A stretch of DNA of 6,493 nucleotides, taken from an uncultured Spartobacteria bacterium. Its GTDB lineage: Bacteria; Verrucomicrobiota; Verrucomicrobiia; Chthoniobacterales; UBA6821. Location of the stretch: NCBI GenBank assembly GCA_903831635.1, contig CAIKYN010000090.1:1-6493 (forward strand), read 5' to 3'. Positions 4,748-6,493 of this stretch are shown here, one piece after another; the first letter of the stretch is position 1; each line of letters begins with the position of its first letter. Both the position numbers and the translations under genes were made by a program. A model generated the notes under the pieces. That model worked only from the letters and a program-made list of their open reading frames with translations, searched no databases and was not told the DNA's origin.

Positions 4748-6493
4748 TTACTTTGCAGGCGTGGCAGCGGGCGTAGGCTGGGGAGTTGCCTTTGGCGCAC
4801 TATTTCCCTTCGGAAGGAGCTTTGGTCGCCACTTCGGATGCTTGGCTGATCCCGTCGACTCGTACTCGAAGATTTTGCTGATCAGGAAAGTCGCAAGTCC
4901 CGGGATCCCCTGGGCATTGAGCCTGATACTCATGTCCATACTGTCATCAAGGTAATGGATGTTGCCATGCCCGATCATATTGAAACCCGTACCTTGGATT
5001 AGCAGATCACGAGTCGTGATGACTCCATCGTCGACGGTGAAATCAGCCGTGGCTTTTTTTGCAGATTGGTAGCCCAAACCGGGGATCACATCATTGAGCA
5101 GGAGAGAGAGGGGGCCAAGAATCGGCATCGCGAGCACATTGCCATCGCGGATCAGGAGGTTCCCCTTCCCGGACATCGCCCGGTCATTCCCACCAACCGC
5201 TCGGAACGCATAATCTCCGGTAAGTTTCCCGCTCGACTCGTTGTAGTCGAAATAGAGTTTGGTGAGCGTCTTGAAGTCAACATTCTCAAGGTGCACTGAT
5301 GCCCCGTAACGGGGATCCCGCGGCAGGACAGAAACATCGGCCTTCAAGGCGACATCCCCACCGAAGAGGTGTGACTGAGGAAGGTCGATCTGGAGCTTCT
5401 GTCCCTTCAGATGGACTGTGCCGGAAGTTGCACCGAAGGGGAGATCTTTACCGATCAAGGTGTATCCGAGTCCAGCGGGGGCATTAAGTTCGATTTGCAG
5501 GTCGTTTTTTTCGGGATCACGCAATCCCACTTTTCCCGTGAGTCGGACATTCGGAGCTTTGACAAAGCGATAAGCCGTAAGCGTCTCGGCAATACGTGGA
5601 TCGATCCAGGTCATCATTTTGACGGGATCAAGCGTTGACTGCACTTTCGGAAAGAGCCCCTCCCAGTTCTTGTAATCATAGACGAACTCACCCCGGCCAA
5701 AACCATCTCCTATTTTTACCACGATATCTCGGAAGGTAACAGCGCCGCCGGATGCTCTAATTTTTGCACTCAGCCAATCGATCCAAGAACCTCTCATAGC
5801 TGCTTTTCCAAGGTTAAGAGTCCCATCTCCATGGAGTTGTAGGGGATCAAGAACAGGAGCTCCTCCCTCAAAGCTGATCTGCAAGGGGTCCTTGAAATCC
5901 ATCACCTCGAGTGCCTCCTGGGTTTTGCCTCCGGTCATTGGCGCAAACTTTGAGGGGAAGAGTGCAGCTCTAAGGCGCAAGCGGTTATCACCAGGTGCAA
6001 CCATGAGATCGGCGTCGATCGTCCCAGCTTCGCCTGAGGCGTGAAAATCCCGAACAAGAAACTTTCCCTCGTGTATCGCTACCCCCGCCGAGAGCGTCTC
6101 GAACATCACGCCGCGATAGCCAAGATGCCCGGTATCGAATCGCGCAATCCCGCCGAGAACAGGTTTCCCTGAAAGCCAATCAGCAGACATATTCCCTTCG
6201 AGGTGCAGCGAGTCCCGACAGGTCCAATCACTCGCTTTTGCGGGAGATAAGAGCAGAGATGGGATCACCCCCCCTCTCAGTGCTCCCGAAAATTCTAAGA
6301 AGGAATTTTTTTGAAGGAAATCTGCTTTCCCAGCAGCCTGAAATATTCCTGATCCGTCATCCGTCACCAGCCGGTCCAAGGTCAATTTCCTCTGCTGATA
6401 ATGAAGCGCCAGAGCGATATGCCTGAAGGTGACGCCATGCCACTCTCCAGGTCCCGCTTGCAACTCCGCACGATCCACCCGCAGGCTCTCGGA
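4748..6493 (-). CDS. AsmA-like envelope protein, C-terminal part (cut by window edge)
   Basis: The last 581 residues of a large protein; the frame stays open to the right edge, so the N-terminus and its expected membrane anchor are missing. The internal GTG at 6478 is not taken as the start. The sequence is a long series of short beta-strands ending in Gly/Asp turns ('GKADFLQKNSFLEFSG', 'GTVHLKGQKLQIDLP'), typical of AsmA/YhdP/TamB-type repeats that form a lipid-carrying groove across the periplasm. The C-terminal AsmA_2-like region spans about residues 400-560 of the fragment: 'GKLTGDYAFRAVGG', 'GKGNLLIRDGNVLAMPILG', 'KKATADFTVDDGVITTRDL', 'GHGNIHYLDDSMDMSIRL' and 'KHPKWRPKLLP'. A Pro/Ala/Thr/Lys-rich tail of about 20 residues follows. 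The role is inferred from the family: phospholipid traffic to the outer membrane or envelope integrity. It is transcribed towards the methyltransferase, so it belongs to a different unit. Confidence 0.8.
   Translation of the reverse strand, partial: SESLRVDRAELQAGPGEWHGVTFRHIALALHYQQRKLTLDRLVTDDGSGIFQAAGKADFLQKNSFLEFSGALRGGVIPSLLLSPAKASDWTCRDSLHLEGNMSADWLSGKPVLGGIARFDTGHLGYRGVMFETLSAGVAIHEGKFLVRDFHASGEAGTIDADLMVAPGDNRLRLRAALFPSKFAPMTGGKTQEALEVMDFKDPLQISFEGGAPVLDPLQLHGDGTLNLGKAAMRGSWIDWLSAKIRASGGAVTFRDIVVKIGDGFGRGEFVYDYKNWEGLFPKVQSTLDPVKMMTWIDPRIAETLTAYRFVKAPNVRLTGKVGLRDPEKNDLQIELNAPAGLGYTLIGKDLPFGATSGTVHLKGQKLQIDLPQSHLFGGDVALKADVSVLPRDPRYGASVHLENVDFKTLTKLYFDYNESSGKLTGDYAFRAVGGNDRAMSGKGNLLIRDGNVLAMPILGPLSLLLNDVIPGLGYQSAKKATADFTVDDGVITTRDLLIQGTGFNMIGHGNIHYLDDSMDMSIRLNAQGIPGLATFLISKIFEYESTGSAKHPKWRPKLLPKGNSAPKATPQPTPAATPAK

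Noticed and set aside
5066..5638. Several plus-strand open frames of 60-80 codons opposite the AsmA-like gene
   Set aside because: All are short shadows of the continuous minus-strand frame, with no domain, ribosome binding site or signal of their own.

Overview
The window is dense bacterial chromosome (about 55% G+C by eye) from a Gram-negative-type, double-membrane organism. It encodes a TolC-family outer-membrane channel, a lipoprotein and an AsmA-like envelope protein. The small lipoprotein's C-terminal domain and the style of the AsmA-like and methyltransferase proteins remind me of Verrucomicrobiota. That placement is an impression from protein style, not a proof.

Layout. (1) Positions 1-176, minus strand: the start of a prephenate dehydratase gene (pheA), cut by the window edge. 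It carries the signature YLGPEGTFSH. (2) A short divergent intergenic stretch, then a small lipoprotein on the plus strand (283-696). (3) A 126-bp gap (697-822) with a plausible promoter and a nested pair of perfect inverted repeats just in front of a MarR-family regulator. (4) A tight plus-strand cluster: MarR regulator (823-1293), TolC-family protein (1290-3350, ATGA overlap), a PgeF/YfiH laccase-domain protein (3362-4018, 11-nt gap, TTG start) and a class I SAM-dependent methyltransferase (4018-4740, TAATG overlap). (5) A convergent minus-strand gene, cut by the right edge (4748-6493), for a large AsmA-like protein. Only 7 bp separate it from the methyltransferase.

How the genes may work together. 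The overlaps and lack of clear ribosome binding sites inside the cluster suggest one translationally coupled operon, with the MarR protein controlling its own promoter and the channel. No inner-membrane pump or periplasmic adaptor gene is in the window, so the channel would have to pair with a transporter encoded elsewhere. PgeF (peptidoglycan precursor quality control) and the methyltransferase may simply be carried along in the transcript.

The most interesting items are the nested palindromes ahead of the regulator and the roughly 180-residue repetitive, Pro/Asn/Thr/Ala-rich extension between signal peptide and channel domain in the TolC protein. I found no CRISPR array, tRNA, rRNA, insertion sequence or phage signal. 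Apart from these points the region looks like ordinary chromosomal backbone, and I cannot claim a new biological system here.
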